Origin: Oceanospirillaceae bacterium
GTDB taxonomy: Bacteria; Pseudomonadota; Gammaproteobacteria; Pseudomonadales; Oceanobacteraceae
Assembly: GCA_024234265.1 (NCBI GenBank)
Contig: JACKOM010000020.1
Span: 1-35,308, forward strand
Length of the DNA stretch: 35,308 nucleotides
Reading direction: 5' to 3'
In this document: piece by piece, positions 8,294-16,659 of the stretch
Layout of the letters: the number at the start of each line of letters is the position of its first letter
Position numbering within the stretch: the first letter of the stretch is position 1
The notes under the pieces: model-generated
Databases searched by the model: none
Told to the model about the DNA's origin: nothing
The model's input: the letters and a program-made list of their open reading frames with translations, nothing else
Made by a program: the position numbers and the translations under genes

Positions 8294-11083
8294 TTAACGT
8301 TTTGTATTGAGAATGGCATCAATATCCACAGACTGACTGAGAATATCCGATATCGCCTGCAACAGTGCCATGCGTTTGATGGGTTTGGTCACAAAACCAT
8401 TCATGCCCACTGCCTGGGCGCGGTTTTTGTGTTCATCCATTGCATGGGCCGTAAGTGCTATGACAGGAATGGCCCTGCGCTGATGTTGCGCTTCGAGTTT
8501 GCGGATTTCTTCGGTGGCGGTAAAACCGTCCATTTCCGGCATTTCACAATCCATCAGAATCAAATCAAAACCCTGTGGGTCTTCGCGCATGGCGTTGAGA
8601 GCAAAGAGGCCGTTTTCCACAAGTTTGTATTCAGCGCCGAGTTTTTTCAGCAAAGCTTCGATCACCATCTGGTTAACGGCATTATCTTCTGCCACCAGAA
8701 TGCGAATGCCATTCAGGGGATTTTCATCATCATGGTTAATGTTCAGTGTGTGCTGGCCGGTATTATCCTGTTGTTGGCTGAGACGTAATAAATCGGCACT
8801 GGTCAGGGGGCGGAAAATGCAGGGTTTATGTTCTTTGGCATCTAAATAAATACATTGTCCAAGGGGCAGGTTTAGGCGTGGCAGCAGGGCGCTGAGGCCT
8901 TCTTCCGGAATTTTGTGATTATCAATCAGTAACCAGTCACAGTTTATTTGCTCAATATTTTCCAGCTCAGCAAATTCTACCTGTGCATTAAAATGCTGCA
9001 GTTGTTCCTGCAGCCATTCACGTTCAATACCTTGTTCCATTAGCAGAGCCACTTTTTTGCCGGAAAATGCGCTGCAGTCCGGAATCTGATCATCGAGAAT
9101 ATCCACCTTGCAGGTAAACCAGAAGGTGGAACCTTCGCCGCTTTTGCTGATAAGACCGGTGGCTCCGCCCATGAGTTCGGAGAGTTTTTTACATATCGCA
9201 AGCCCCAGTCCTGTGCCACCATAACGGCGCGTGGTGGAGCTGTCGGCCTGGGTAAAGGAGCGGAACAGCTGGGTTTGTTTATCCTGCGGGATGCCGGCAC
9301 CGGTATCTTTTACTGATATTTTCAGTATTTCAGTGTGTGTATCAAGGCTGATGTGTAATTCCACATAACCATGATCGGTGAATTTAATTGCGTTGCTTAA
9401 ATAATTTAAAATAACCTGACGCAGACGCACCGGATCACTCTGGATTAACACCGGTGTATGTGGGTCAAGAGTGCATAATAAAATAATATTTTTGCTGAAA
9501 ACCTTGCTGCTGAATATCGCCGTACAGTCGTCTATCAGGTCAATCAGGTTGACAGGTATTTTTTCAATTTCGAGTTTTCCAGCCTGAATTTTTGAAAAAT
9601 CGAGAATGTCGTTGATGATGGTCAGCAGGGATTCGCCAGAATTATAAATGGTATTCACATAACGCTTGTGTTGCTCATCAAGGCTTGAGCTACGCAGTAA
9701 ATCCGCCATGCCCATAATGCCATTTAACGGTGTGCGGATTTCGTGGCTCATCATGGCGAGGAATTCATTTTTAGCGCGGCTTTCGGCTTCCACTTCAATT
9801 TTTATCTGCTGGCTTTTGAATTCCACTTCGCGGGCGAGTAATTTTGCTTTAAGCGCTTCGCGCTGGCTGTCGAGGGCCTGTTTCTGCGCGGCGAGTTTGC
9901 CGGTTCGCTCGGTTTGAATTCTGTCACCCAGGGCGAAGGATAAAATCAGAGCCTGCAGGGCAGCGGTGCTGGCGGGGATATAATCCACCCATTCATAGGC
10001 GGGTAAATATCCAAGACGATTCAGGGCAATAATAAACGCCCCCATCAGCACCATGATCCACGCAACGGAAAAATAACGTGCCGCACTGCCAAAACTCATC
10101 CAGCAATTGATACCGATGGAAAGGGAAATTACACCCGACAAAATACATACCGCCATCAGCACTTTAATGGCGCTGGCATAGGGAATCACAAACGTAAGGC
10201 CGAGATTTATACAGCCCATTACCGTAAGCAAAACCAGGGCATAAAAATTAAAACTGTTGTCTTTTTTGATGTTAAGGAAACGCTGAGTGAATAATGAAGA
10301 AAATATCAGCGCGAGTGAAACCAAAACCGGAATATTGATCGCCTGCCAGCGCAGGGAATAGGGCCATACATGCTGAAAACCGTAACCACTTAACGACATC
10401 AGCAAAACTAAAAATGTGCAAACAAAGCCGACGTAATATAAAAAACTGATGTCCCGTACGCTGACATACAAAAACAAATTGTAGAGCGCCATCACCACGA
10501 ACAAACCAAAGAAAATACCATGCACAATGCTGTAGGCGTGGTCGTTTTCATTAAAACCCGCTTCCGACCATAAATGCAGTGGCACCTGAATGGAGCCTGT
10601 GCTTTGCACGCGCACATACACCTGTGCTTTTTCGAGGGAGGCTAGTTCAAGGGGAATTACAAAATTACGGTGTTTGATCGGGCGTTTATTGAATAACAGG
10701 GTATCACCCAATTCCCAGTGTTGATTTTGCCCTTCGTCACTGAGGATAAAAATATCCACCTGATCGAGAATCGGATAACCCACTTCCAGAAACCAGCTGT
10801 CAGCGGAGAGTTGGCTGTTGCTGATATCAAACCAGAACCAGAATGCGTCGTGGCTGAAACCAAAATTGGGGGTGGTGTGCAGTTCCTTGTGCCAGGCGCT
10901 ATTGGGTAATGCGCGGATTTGCTCAAGGCTCATCTGCCCGCTGGCGTCTTTGCTGTAATACAGGTAGGGGGCTAAATCGATATAGCTTTGGTGTTGTTCA
11001 ATATCGACAAAATTCAGACAGAGGGCCGCCTGGCTGAAAAACCATAATAAAAACAGGGAAATGATCTGCCTGAGTCGGGGCAT
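8294..11083 (-). CDS. Hybrid sensor histidine kinase, 7TMR-DISM type, with receiver
   Basis: A 929-residue inner-membrane kinase. The open frame extends to 11461, but the start at 11083 gives a clean signal peptide (MPRLRQIISLFLLWFFSQAALC), and the extension only reads through the neighbour. After the signal peptide comes a 7TMR-DISM extracellular domain (to about residue 180), seven membrane helices (about 185-400), a coiled coil, HisKA with His447 in MMSHEIRTPLNG, an HATPase domain (NYLSNAIKF, DTGAGIP, GGTGLGLAI), a degenerate receiver-like segment and a true receiver with phospho-Asp845 in LMDCEMPEMDG and the KPI lysine. There is no Hpt domain, so phosphotransfer needs another protein. It lies between the mannosyltransferase homologue and the peroxidase on the same strand. 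Signal and target are unknown. Confidence 0.93.
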   Translation of the reverse strand: MPRLRQIISLFLLWFFSQAALCLNFVDIEQHQSYIDLAPYLYYSKDASGQMSLEQIRALPNSAWHKELHTTPNFGFSHDAFWFWFDISNSQLSADSWFLEVGYPILDQVDIFILSDEGQNQHWELGDTLLFNKRPIKHRNFVIPLELASLEKAQVYVRVQSTGSIQVPLHLWSEAGFNENDHAYSIVHGIFFGLFVVMALYNLFLYVSVRDISFLYYVGFVCTFLVLLMSLSGYGFQHVWPYSLRWQAINIPVLVSLALIFSSLFTQRFLNIKKDNSFNFYALVLLTVMGCINLGLTFVIPYASAIKVLMAVCILSGVISLSIGINCWMSFGSAARYFSVAWIMVLMGAFIIALNRLGYLPAYEWVDYIPASTAALQALILSFALGDRIQTERTGKLAAQKQALDSQREALKAKLLAREVEFKSQQIKIEVEAESRAKNEFLAMMSHEIRTPLNGIMGMADLLRSSSLDEQHKRYVNTIYNSGESLLTIINDILDFSKIQAGKLEIEKIPVNLIDLIDDCTAIFSSKVFSKNIILLCTLDPHTPVLIQSDPVRLRQVILNYLSNAIKFTDHGYVELHISLDTHTEILKISVKDTGAGIPQDKQTQLFRSFTQADSSTTRRYGGTGLGLAICKKLSELMGGATGLISKSGEGSTFWFTCKVDILDDQIPDCSAFSGKKVALLMEQGIEREWLQEQLQHFNAQVEFAELENIEQINCDWLLIDNHKIPEEGLSALLPRLNLPLGQCIYLDAKEHKPCIFRPLTSADLLRLSQQQDNTGQHTLNINHDDENPLNGIRILVAEDNAVNQMVIEALLKKLGAEYKLVENGLFALNAMREDPQGFDLILMDCEMPEMDGFTATEEIRKLEAQHQRRAIPVIALTAHAMDEHKNRAQAVGMNGFVTKPIKRMALLQAISDILSQSVDIDAILNTKR

Positions 11084-11132
11084 CAGAACGGGCCGGGCAC
11101 ATTTGTCGTCATCCGTTAAGCGTAGTTCAGAA

Positions 11133-12206
11133 TCAGGCTGTGGTAAGGGCTCCTGACCAGGGGCCACGCAGCTTTGACCAGAGGTATTGATCACCCGAAT
11201 GGGCGGTGACGGGGGCTGTGCGTAACCAGCGCAGCAGATGTTCCACAATGGCCTGCGCCTCTGCGGCGGCATCGCCCTGTAAGTCGGGGTAAAGGTATTG
11301 GGCGGGCAGCCATTCCGGGTAGGCAAGGCGCGCCGGGGCGAGGGGAATATTGCCCATGGCGCTGGCTTCGAGCAGGGCCAGACCCTGGAATTCATGCAGG
11401 GCGGTGGAGAGGGCCACATGGCCCTGTTGCAACAAGCTGTGATAATGCCCGGCGGGGGCAAAACCCTGGTGTTTCACACAGGCAGGTTGTTTATCTAACA
11501 CCTGTTTCAGTCGTTTGGGTATCTGCCGGAATTGCCGCCCCAGCAGGTAAAACTCAAACGGCAGTTGCTGCTCTTGCGTGAGCTGGATTAAGTGGGCAAG
11601 GGTGTCCGGGCCTTTGTCATATTCCCAGCGGTGGTTCCAGATAATGCGCAGCGGTGTGGCCGGCTGGCGGGCAGGCAGGCTTTGGTGAATATTCAGGGCC
11701 ACGGGTAAAACCTGGCTTTTATTGCGCAGGGTATTTAACAGGCCCAGGGGAGTGTGGTCGGGCAGTTTGCGCAGCAGTTTTTCCACCCCCTGCAAAAAAC
11801 TGTCGCGGTTAAATAACGAGTTGAATAACAGGCGGTCAGCGGCGAGGGCGCTGTACAGGTTAACCATGGCGGGTTCGATGCTGCTGTGCTGGCCGGCGCT
11901 TTGTGGGTAGGCAAACTGGTTTTCATGCATATACAGGATGCATCTGGCGCGGCTCAGGTGGGGTTTGAGGCCACGCAGGGCGGCTAAATCCACCATGGAG
12001 GTGGCGAGCAGCAGGTCGTAATTTTCATCCAGCGCCGGGAAATCCCCCATGGCCCAGCTCAGGGCATTACCGCGGATGCGCCAGCTGAAATAACGCCCCG
12101 GCAGGCTGAGTAATGTCCAGGAAAATTCGGGAAACTGGGCCATCAGCCCCTCACACCAACTCTGGTGGCTGTCGGTGTGATAGGCCGAGAGTAATAAAAT
12201 TCGCAT
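11133..12206 (-). CDS. DUF3524 glycosyltransferase, tRNA-queuosine mannosyltransferase homologue
   Basis: A 357-residue GT-B style glycosyltransferase. The N-terminus MRILLLSAYHTDSHQSWCEGL and the segments LPGRYFSWRIRG and LYMHENQFAYPQ are the DUF3524 signature shared with the animal enzyme (GTDC1/QTMAN) that attaches mannose to queuosine in tRNA-Asp. The C-terminal half has the donor-binding features NHRWEYDKGPD, STALHEFQGLALLEASAMG and LAYPEWLP. Bacterial members are common in Gammaproteobacteria, but their substrate is less certain. It is upstream of the hybrid kinase gene by 49 bases on the same strand. It starts divergently from the response-regulator gene. No ribosome site is obvious before the ATG. 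Confidence 0.88.
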   Translation of the reverse strand: MRILLLSAYHTDSHQSWCEGLMAQFPEFSWTLLSLPGRYFSWRIRGNALSWAMGDFPALDENYDLLLATSMVDLAALRGLKPHLSRARCILYMHENQFAYPQSAGQHSSIEPAMVNLYSALAADRLLFNSLFNRDSFLQGVEKLLRKLPDHTPLGLLNTLRNKSQVLPVALNIHQSLPARQPATPLRIIWNHRWEYDKGPDTLAHLIQLTQEQQLPFEFYLLGRQFRQIPKRLKQVLDKQPACVKHQGFAPAGHYHSLLQQGHVALSTALHEFQGLALLEASAMGNIPLAPARLAYPEWLPAQYLYPDLQGDAAAEAQAIVEHLLRWLRTAPVTAHSGDQYLWSKLRGPWSGALTTA

Positions 12207-12213
12207 GTTTTTT

Positions 12214-12241
12214 TTGAGTAAGCAGGGGGCATCAGTATACT
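12214..12241 (+). promoter_or_regulatory. Candidate sigma-70 promoter for the LuxR-type regulator
   Basis: TTGAGT (12214-12219) and TATACT (12236-12241) are spaced by 16 bases and followed by a GC-rich discriminator GGCGCCC. The response-regulator ATG is 34 bases downstream. It is a sequence match only. Confidence 0.5.
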
Positions 12242-12275
12242 GGCGCCCACAATAAAAACTAAATCTGCATTCTCT

Positions 12276-12929
12276 ATGAATCTGTACCTTAATACCCCAC
12301 TGAAATTACTCGTGGTGGAAGATCACCAGTTGTATGTCGAAGGGCTGCGCCATGCCCTGGCGGCTGCGCCGTTTGACATTGAACTCAGCGCAAAAAATTC
12401 AGTTGCCCAGGCACAGAGCTGGTTAATTCAGCACTCTGCCCATCTGGTATTGCTGGATATTGGCCTGCCCGATGGTGATGGCTGGCAATTGCTGGAATGG
12501 ATGCAGCGTTTAAGCCCGCCGATTCCCTGTGCATTGTTAACCGCCAGTGATTCCCAGGCAGATCTGGAAAAAGCCCTGCAGTGCGGGGCGCGCGGTTATA
12601 TCAATAAAGGGGTCGACAGCCACGGGTTAATTGCGGCGATCAATACGATTTTAAAAGGGGATATTTATACCCCGGCGCGGGATGTGCTGGCCCTGACGGG
12701 GCGTGAACTGGCCCTCGCCAGCGGTATTACCCCGCGCCAGTATGATGTGCTGGAATTACTTGCCGCGGGTTGCCCGAATAAGGTGATTTGCCAGCGTCTT
12801 AATCTGACCGGCGATACGGTGAAAAGCCACTTAAAAGCCCTGTTTCAGCATTTTGCCGTGCATAACCGCACTGAGTGTGTGGCCAGTGCGGTGCGCCAGA
12901 AATTGGTGAGCATTACGGCTGTGCAATAG
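12276..12929 (+). CDS. LuxR/NarL-family two-component response regulator
   Basis: A 217-residue DNA-binding regulator. The receiver domain has the acidic pocket VVEDH (Glu15/Asp16), phospho-acceptor Asp61 in LLDIGLPDGDG, the Thr/Ser switch LLTAS and Lys in YINKG. The C-terminal LuxR-type helix-turn-helix spans about residues 147-205 (GITPRQYDVLELLAAGCPNK, then LTGDTVKSHLKALF). Its 3' end overlaps the convergent hybrid kinase gene by 17 bases, which makes that kinase the likely partner, either as phosphodonor or through its own receiver. No ribosome site is visible before the ATG. Target genes are unknown. Confidence 0.93.
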   Translation: MNLYLNTPLKLLVVEDHQLYVEGLRHALAAAPFDIELSAKNSVAQAQSWLIQHSAHLVLLDIGLPDGDGWQLLEWMQRLSPPIPCALLTASDSQADLEKALQCGARGYINKGVDSHGLIAAINTILKGDIYTPARDVLALTGRELALASGITPRQYDVLELLAAGCPNKVICQRLNLTGDTVKSHLKALFQHFAVHNRTECVASAVRQKLVSITAVQ

Positions 12930-14739
12930 TGCGCCCGTTTTGCCGCTGAATTTTTTCTAACCAGAGTTTAATGTTCACCGGCATCGCTGGTTTGGGCAGA
13001 AAATCAATGCCCGCGCTGCGTGCGGCACTGATGGCTGCATTGGGAATATGGGCGCTCATCAATAACGCCGGAATATCAGCGCGCTGGCGGCGCAATTGAA
13101 TAATCCATTGCAGGCCCGTCATCGCGCCGAGGGAATAATCGGCAATAATAATATCCGTATCGGCATCCATCTGCGCTGAGCTGAAATCCACAGGCGCACT
13201 CACCCTATAACCCCAGCCGCTTAATAAATCCGTTAACATCCCGCGGGTTTCTGGGTGATCTTCCAGCAATAAAATATGCCCGTGGGCCTGTGCCGTGGTG
13301 GTGTGTTTGGCGGTGGCCTCAGCGCAAATTAATTGCAGATTAAATTCACAGCCATGACCGCTGCTACTGCTGAAATTTAACGGCACACGCATTAAATCAC
13401 ACAGTTCTTTGACGATTGCCAGGCCAAGGCCAAGGCCCACCCGGCTGGCCTGAAAAGGCAAAAAGAGTTGTGCATGTTTTTCCGGGGCTATGCCAATGCC
13501 GTTATCACGCACAATGATTTCGCAGTGCCCGTTGTGCTGGCGGCTGAATACTTCAATTTTGCTCGCTGCGCTGTGGCGTATGGCATTCACAATTAAATTA
13601 TTTAATACACGGCTTAACAGAATTGGGTCCGCATATACCCATTGATTGCCTAACGCGTATTCCACCTGCGCGGCCTGGGGCAGTTGCGCCTGAATGTGCG
13701 CAAGATTGACGTTGTGCATATTGGCGTGGATTAAACCCGCATCAAGTTTGGAAATATCCAACAGGCTGTTAAGCAATTCATTGAGCTGGGCATGGGCACC
13801 GGCCAGTTGCTGGCTGAGTTGCGGGGCCTGTTCAGGTTGTTGTTGCAGACGGCCTATCATCAGGCCCATGGCGTGAATAGGCTGGCGTAAATCGTGGCTG
13901 GCGGCGGCCACAAAACGGGTTTTGTTTTGTACGTCGAGTTCCGCTTCCTGATTGGCAATGCGCAGCTGGCGCAGGGTCAGAAAATTCTGGCGCATTAAAC
14001 GCTCCAGCAAAAAACAACCGACTATGCCGACGATATTGGCGCTCACCAGAAAAAAACCGTTGTAGGGCAGGTTGTTTGGTTGCAAACCTAGAATCCATTC
14101 CATCCATAAATACAGGCCCGTCACCAGGCAGGAAATCATCACAGTGGGGCGAAAGGGCAGGGCCATTAAAAAATAGCCAAACATTAAAAACAGAAATAAA
14201 CCTTCATAGGGCAGCATCACCAGATATAAACGGCAAATACCCAGAATGAAAAAAATACTCAGGCCGATGACCAGATAAGAAAAAGCATAAATGCGGTAAA
14301 ACCAGCGGTGCTGGAAATAATAACTGGCCCACAGAATCAGCATCATCACCGGAATACCGATTAATAAACGAATCGCCAGGCTGTAATACAGAACGGGAGG
14401 CGGCAGAAATACGTAATCCATCCACGAATAAAACAGCATCATGCCGATGGCGGTATAAATCAGCATGCGGATACGCGGAATATGTTCACGCAGTTGGTAG
14501 GTGCGGTATTCGTTTTCCAGCTCAGGGGCAAAACGTAATTGCCAGCGGGGTTGTTGGGGGGCGATATGGGGCACGAGTTTACCCGGCGTTGTGATGAATT
14601 TGCCGAGCTTAATGCAAATCGGAAAAAAGTGCCGCACGCTGTGCAGAATTGGCGAATTCTGACGGGGTGCGGCAAGGGACTGCGCCAGGGCCTGATAATA
14701 CTCATTTAAATCTGCCTGCTGAGAGAGCGTTTTTCTCAT
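12913..14739 (-). CDS. Hybrid sensor histidine kinase with membrane N-terminus and receiver
   Basis: A 608-residue inner-membrane kinase. A cytosolic N-terminal stretch (about 1-85) is followed by six or so helices (about 90-245), a HisKA domain with His282 in AAASHDLRQPIHAMGL (the DLRQP subclass), an HATPase domain (NNLIVNAIRHSAAS, DNGIGIAP, GLGLGLAIVKEL) and a C-terminal receiver with Asp534 in IIIADYSLGAMTG. It has no periplasmic sensor domain, so sensing is probably in the membrane. The coding start and about the first 17 codons fall inside repeat element A (14687-15017), and no Shine-Dalgarno is seen on the minus strand before the ATG, so the true start may be different. It converges with the LuxR-type regulator (17-base overlap). 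Confidence 0.9.
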   Translation of the reverse strand: MRKTLSQQADLNEYYQALAQSLAAPRQNSPILHSVRHFFPICIKLGKFITTPGKLVPHIAPQQPRWQLRFAPELENEYRTYQLREHIPRIRMLIYTAIGMMLFYSWMDYVFLPPPVLYYSLAIRLLIGIPVMMLILWASYYFQHRWFYRIYAFSYLVIGLSIFFILGICRLYLVMLPYEGLFLFLMFGYFLMALPFRPTVMISCLVTGLYLWMEWILGLQPNNLPYNGFFLVSANIVGIVGCFLLERLMRQNFLTLRQLRIANQEAELDVQNKTRFVAAASHDLRQPIHAMGLMIGRLQQQPEQAPQLSQQLAGAHAQLNELLNSLLDISKLDAGLIHANMHNVNLAHIQAQLPQAAQVEYALGNQWVYADPILLSRVLNNLIVNAIRHSAASKIEVFSRQHNGHCEIIVRDNGIGIAPEKHAQLFLPFQASRVGLGLGLAIVKELCDLMRVPLNFSSSSGHGCEFNLQLICAEATAKHTTTAQAHGHILLLEDHPETRGMLTDLLSGWGYRVSAPVDFSSAQMDADTDIIIADYSLGAMTGLQWIIQLRRQRADIPALLMSAHIPNAAISAARSAGIDFLPKPAMPVNIKLWLEKIQRQNGRTIAQP

Positions 14740-15017
14740 AACAAGGAGAGAGGTATGAAATATAACGGGTTAAATGAATACCAAACGACACTGTTATGGG
14801 GAAAACGGGCCTCAGCCCGCAGGGTTATGGCTAAAAATTCCTTGCTCTGCGTTGCTGTTCGCTCGCTTAACCCGTTACCAATCTGTCTGGAACAGATTGG
14901 CGTGAAACCCCGCAGGGGTGAAGCGCAGGGATGCGCTGAACATCCCACACACTCAGCGCCTTGCACAAGGAATTTTTAGCCGATAACAGGCCTGTTTTAA
15001 TGAGTGTTAACAGGCCC
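14687..15017. repeat. Structured repeat element A (MITE-like, terminal inverted repeats)
   Basis: About 331 bases with inverted ends: left GGGCCTGATAATACTCATT (from 14688) and right, read in reverse, GGGCCTGTTAACACTCATT (from 15017). Inside are a perfect 16-bp inverted repeat (14829-14844 with 14966-14981), an 11-bp inverted repeat (14763-14773 with 14867-14877) and a perfect 9-bp hairpin (14878-14900). It aligns with element B at 16659-16922 over the ends and the core (shared GGCCTCAGCCCGCAGGGTTA, GCGTTGCTGTTCG and CTCAGCGCCTTGC), with about 65 extra bases near 14880-14950. It carries no transposase. Its left end is coding for the start of the hybrid kinase. Its right end contains the apparent stop of the neighbouring gene. 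Confidence 0.8.
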
Positions 15018-15338
15018 CGCACTACATGAAAACTTTTCTAACTTTAAATCAGCCCGAACAACCGCGGGCCACGCCGAAGGTCCAGTCATCGACGGCTTCG
15101 TTATATTCATCACCACAGTTTTTATCGCTGCTGCCGCCTGAGCTGTTGTTTTCCGCACTGCATTTTTGGCGGTGCTGCCCACCACCACATTCACTTCGTG
15201 ATTGCCGCGGCTGTCATCAAACTGCGCTTTTACCGTGGTGTTTTTATAAATGCAGGTAATGCCTTCGTTGACACTGCCGGCGGCAAGTACCTGCAGGCTG
15301 CATAACAAAAAGCTGAGGCCAATTATTATTTTTCTCAT
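14997..15338 (-). CDS. Small secreted protein of unknown function, probably frameshifted
   Basis: As read, 113 residues with a signal peptide (MRKIIIGLSFLLCSLQVLAAG). After about residue 57 the frame becomes unlike a natural protein (Ala/Thr-rich, basic) and its last residues and stop are read from the inverted repeat of element A. One extra A in the A5 run on this strand (plus-strand T run 15163-15167) would switch to a frame encoding KKCSAENNSSGG, then CGDEYNEAVDDWTFGVARGC and a stop at 15049, just outside the element, giving a Cys-rich mature protein. So the gene is probably disrupted by a one-base loss, or the sequence has an error there. The start overlaps the stop of the upstream gene (ATGA) and has AGAGGAAAG before it. 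No family recognised. Confidence 0.65.
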   Translation of the reverse strand: MRKIIIGLSFLLCSLQVLAAGSVNEGITCIYKNTTVKAQFDDSRGNHEVNVVVGSTAKNAVRKTTAQAAAAIKTVVMNITKPSMTGPSAWPAVVRADLKLEKFSCSAGPVNTH

Positions 15339-15799
15339 GGTCTTTCCTCTGGGGGTTGATGGCCGGAAACAATGTCACGCTGCACGTGGCTGTAACCGGC
15401 GGGGGCGTGGGCCCAGTAATTCAGAATGCGGATCAGCATGAAATACTGGGGGTCGAACTCGTAATATTGTTCCTGCACATATTGGGTGATGGCTTCACTC
15501 GCCTGCAGCAGCGCATTTTTTTCTGCGGTTTCGAGTTTTGCGCCATGGCCATCCACGTGCAGATTTTCATGGTAAAGATCAAAATCCGCCTCAAAGACTT
15601 TGCCGTTGATCTTCACCCGCACATCGACGGTTTTATCGTTGGGTGCATAACTGCTGAAACTCAGTGCGGTATTTTCCAGCTCATAACGGCCAGTGAATTC
15701 GCTCAGGCCATCTTTGCTGATGTGCAGCGGGTTGCTTTCGCTGGTGGCATAACTGCCAAAACACACCAGGCAGAGTGCTGCTGCGTACAAATAGCGCAT
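15335..15799 (-). CDS. Secreted protein of unknown function
   Basis: A 154-residue protein with a clear signal peptide (MRYLYAAALCLVCFGSYATS), so it is probably periplasmic. The middle (DVRVKINGKVFEADFDLYHE) looks like beta strands and is followed by a likely helix (TAEKNALLQASEAITQYVQEQ). I recognise no family. AAGGAG sits eight bases before the ATG. It is translationally coupled by an ATGA overlap to the following small secreted protein, so the two probably act together. No terminator separates them. Confidence 0.75.
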   Translation of the reverse strand: MRYLYAAALCLVCFGSYATSESNPLHISKDGLSEFTGRYELENTALSFSSYAPNDKTVDVRVKINGKVFEADFDLYHENLHVDGHGAKLETAEKNALLQASEAITQYVQEQYYEFDPQYFMLIRILNYWAHAPAGYSHVQRDIVSGHQPPEERP

Positions 15800-15966
15800 G
15801 GAAGTTGCTCCTTATTTTTATTTTTGAGCCTGCGTTGTTTGTAACCCTGCCCCCGCAGCAGGCACAGGCTAAAAAAGGTTAAATGCGGATTAAATGGCGT
15901 TGGCGGTAGAGCCTGCACAGAGGGCTGTGGCAAACTCGGCTGCAGGTTTTAGACATTGACTTCAAG

Positions 15967-16008
15967 AAGTGAACCGTGATTCACTTCCGTATGTGAATCA
16001 GGATTCAC
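15967..16008 (+). promoter_or_regulatory. Double operator for the TetR-family regulator
   Basis: Two inverted repeats with the half-site GTGAA(T): AAGTGAA-6-TTCACTT at 15967-15986 and GTGAAT-4-ATTCAC at 15993-16008, with centres 24 bases apart. The inner halves also form TGATTCAC-8-GTGAATCA (15977-16000). They end three bases before the tetR ATG and lie downstream of a possible -35 TTGACT (15956-15961), so binding would block transcription. Autoregulation is the natural reading; the regulator-site link is inferred. Confidence 0.7.
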
Positions 16009-16011
16009 TTT

Positions 16012-16659
16012 ATGGTTTATCAGGCAACAGATTCGACCCGTGCGAAAAAATCCGGCACCCGCAACCGTATCCTCAAGGAGGCCCGTTTGCTGGTCAGCCA
16101 GGGTGGTTTTGGTGCGGCATCGATAGCGGAAGTGGCCCGTTGTTCAGGCATTGCCACCGGCACTATTTACCGGCATTTCCCGAGTAAGGCTGAGCTGGTG
16201 GCGGAGATTTTTCGCCATGCCACAGAACACGAATTACACGAGGTGATGCGTTCAGCGCAGATCGAAGCCACCGCCAGCGAGCGCATGCGCCGCGCGGTGC
16301 GCACCTTCGCAGAGCGTGCGTTGCAGGGGCCGCGTCTGGCTTATGCACTGATTGCCGAACCTGTTGATCCGCTGGTGGAGCGTGAACGTCTGAGCTACCG
16401 CTTTGCCTATGCGGAACACTTTGAAGACCTGATTCAGGAAGGCATTGAGGCCGGTGAGTTTGCCCCCCAGAACGTTGCCATTACCGCAGCGGCACTGGTG
16501 GGTATGCTGTCCGAGGCCTTAGTTGGGCCCCTGGCGCCCTATGCCAACCGCCAGGATGAAACCGTGATGGAGCGTCAGGCCATGACGGATAAACAACGCG
16601 ATGAATTATTGCAGGAAATAATCGCCCTCAGTCTGCGTGCGCTGGGGGGCAAAACTTAG
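16012..16659 (+). CDS. TetR/AcrR family transcriptional regulator
   Basis: A 215-residue repressor-type protein. The N-terminal helix-turn-helix covers about residues 20-65 (TRNRILKEARLLVSQGGFGA, then SIAEVARCSGIATGTIYRHF, followed by PSKAEL). The C-terminal ligand domain is unassigned. The ATG lies directly behind the double GTGAAT operator and has no ribosome site, so it may be translated from a very short leader. The stop codon TAG is the first part of repeat element B, which separates the gene from the AidB-like dehydrogenase. That neighbour suggests an acyl-CoA or similar ligand, but this is inference from position only. Confidence 0.92.
   Translation: MVYQATDSTRAKKSGTRNRILKEARLLVSQGGFGAASIAEVARCSGIATGTIYRHFPSKAELVAEIFRHATEHELHEVMRSAQIEATASERMRRAVRTFAERALQGPRLAYALIAEPVDPLVERERLSYRFAYAEHFEDLIQEGIEAGEFAPQNVAITAAALVGMLSEALVGPLAPYANRQDETVMERQAMTDKQRDELLQEIIALSLRALGGKT

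Noticed and set aside
11084..11461. 126-codon N-terminal extension of the 7TM hybrid kinase
   Set aside because: It overlaps the mannosyltransferase gene in another frame, is Pro/Arg/Cys-rich, and the start at 11083 gives a proper signal peptide.
14755..14979. A plus-strand 74-codon frame within element A, preceded by AAGGAGAG
   Set aside because: It lies wholly in the repeat, is not kept in element B and its composition (Arg/Cys/Pro-rich) is not protein-like.
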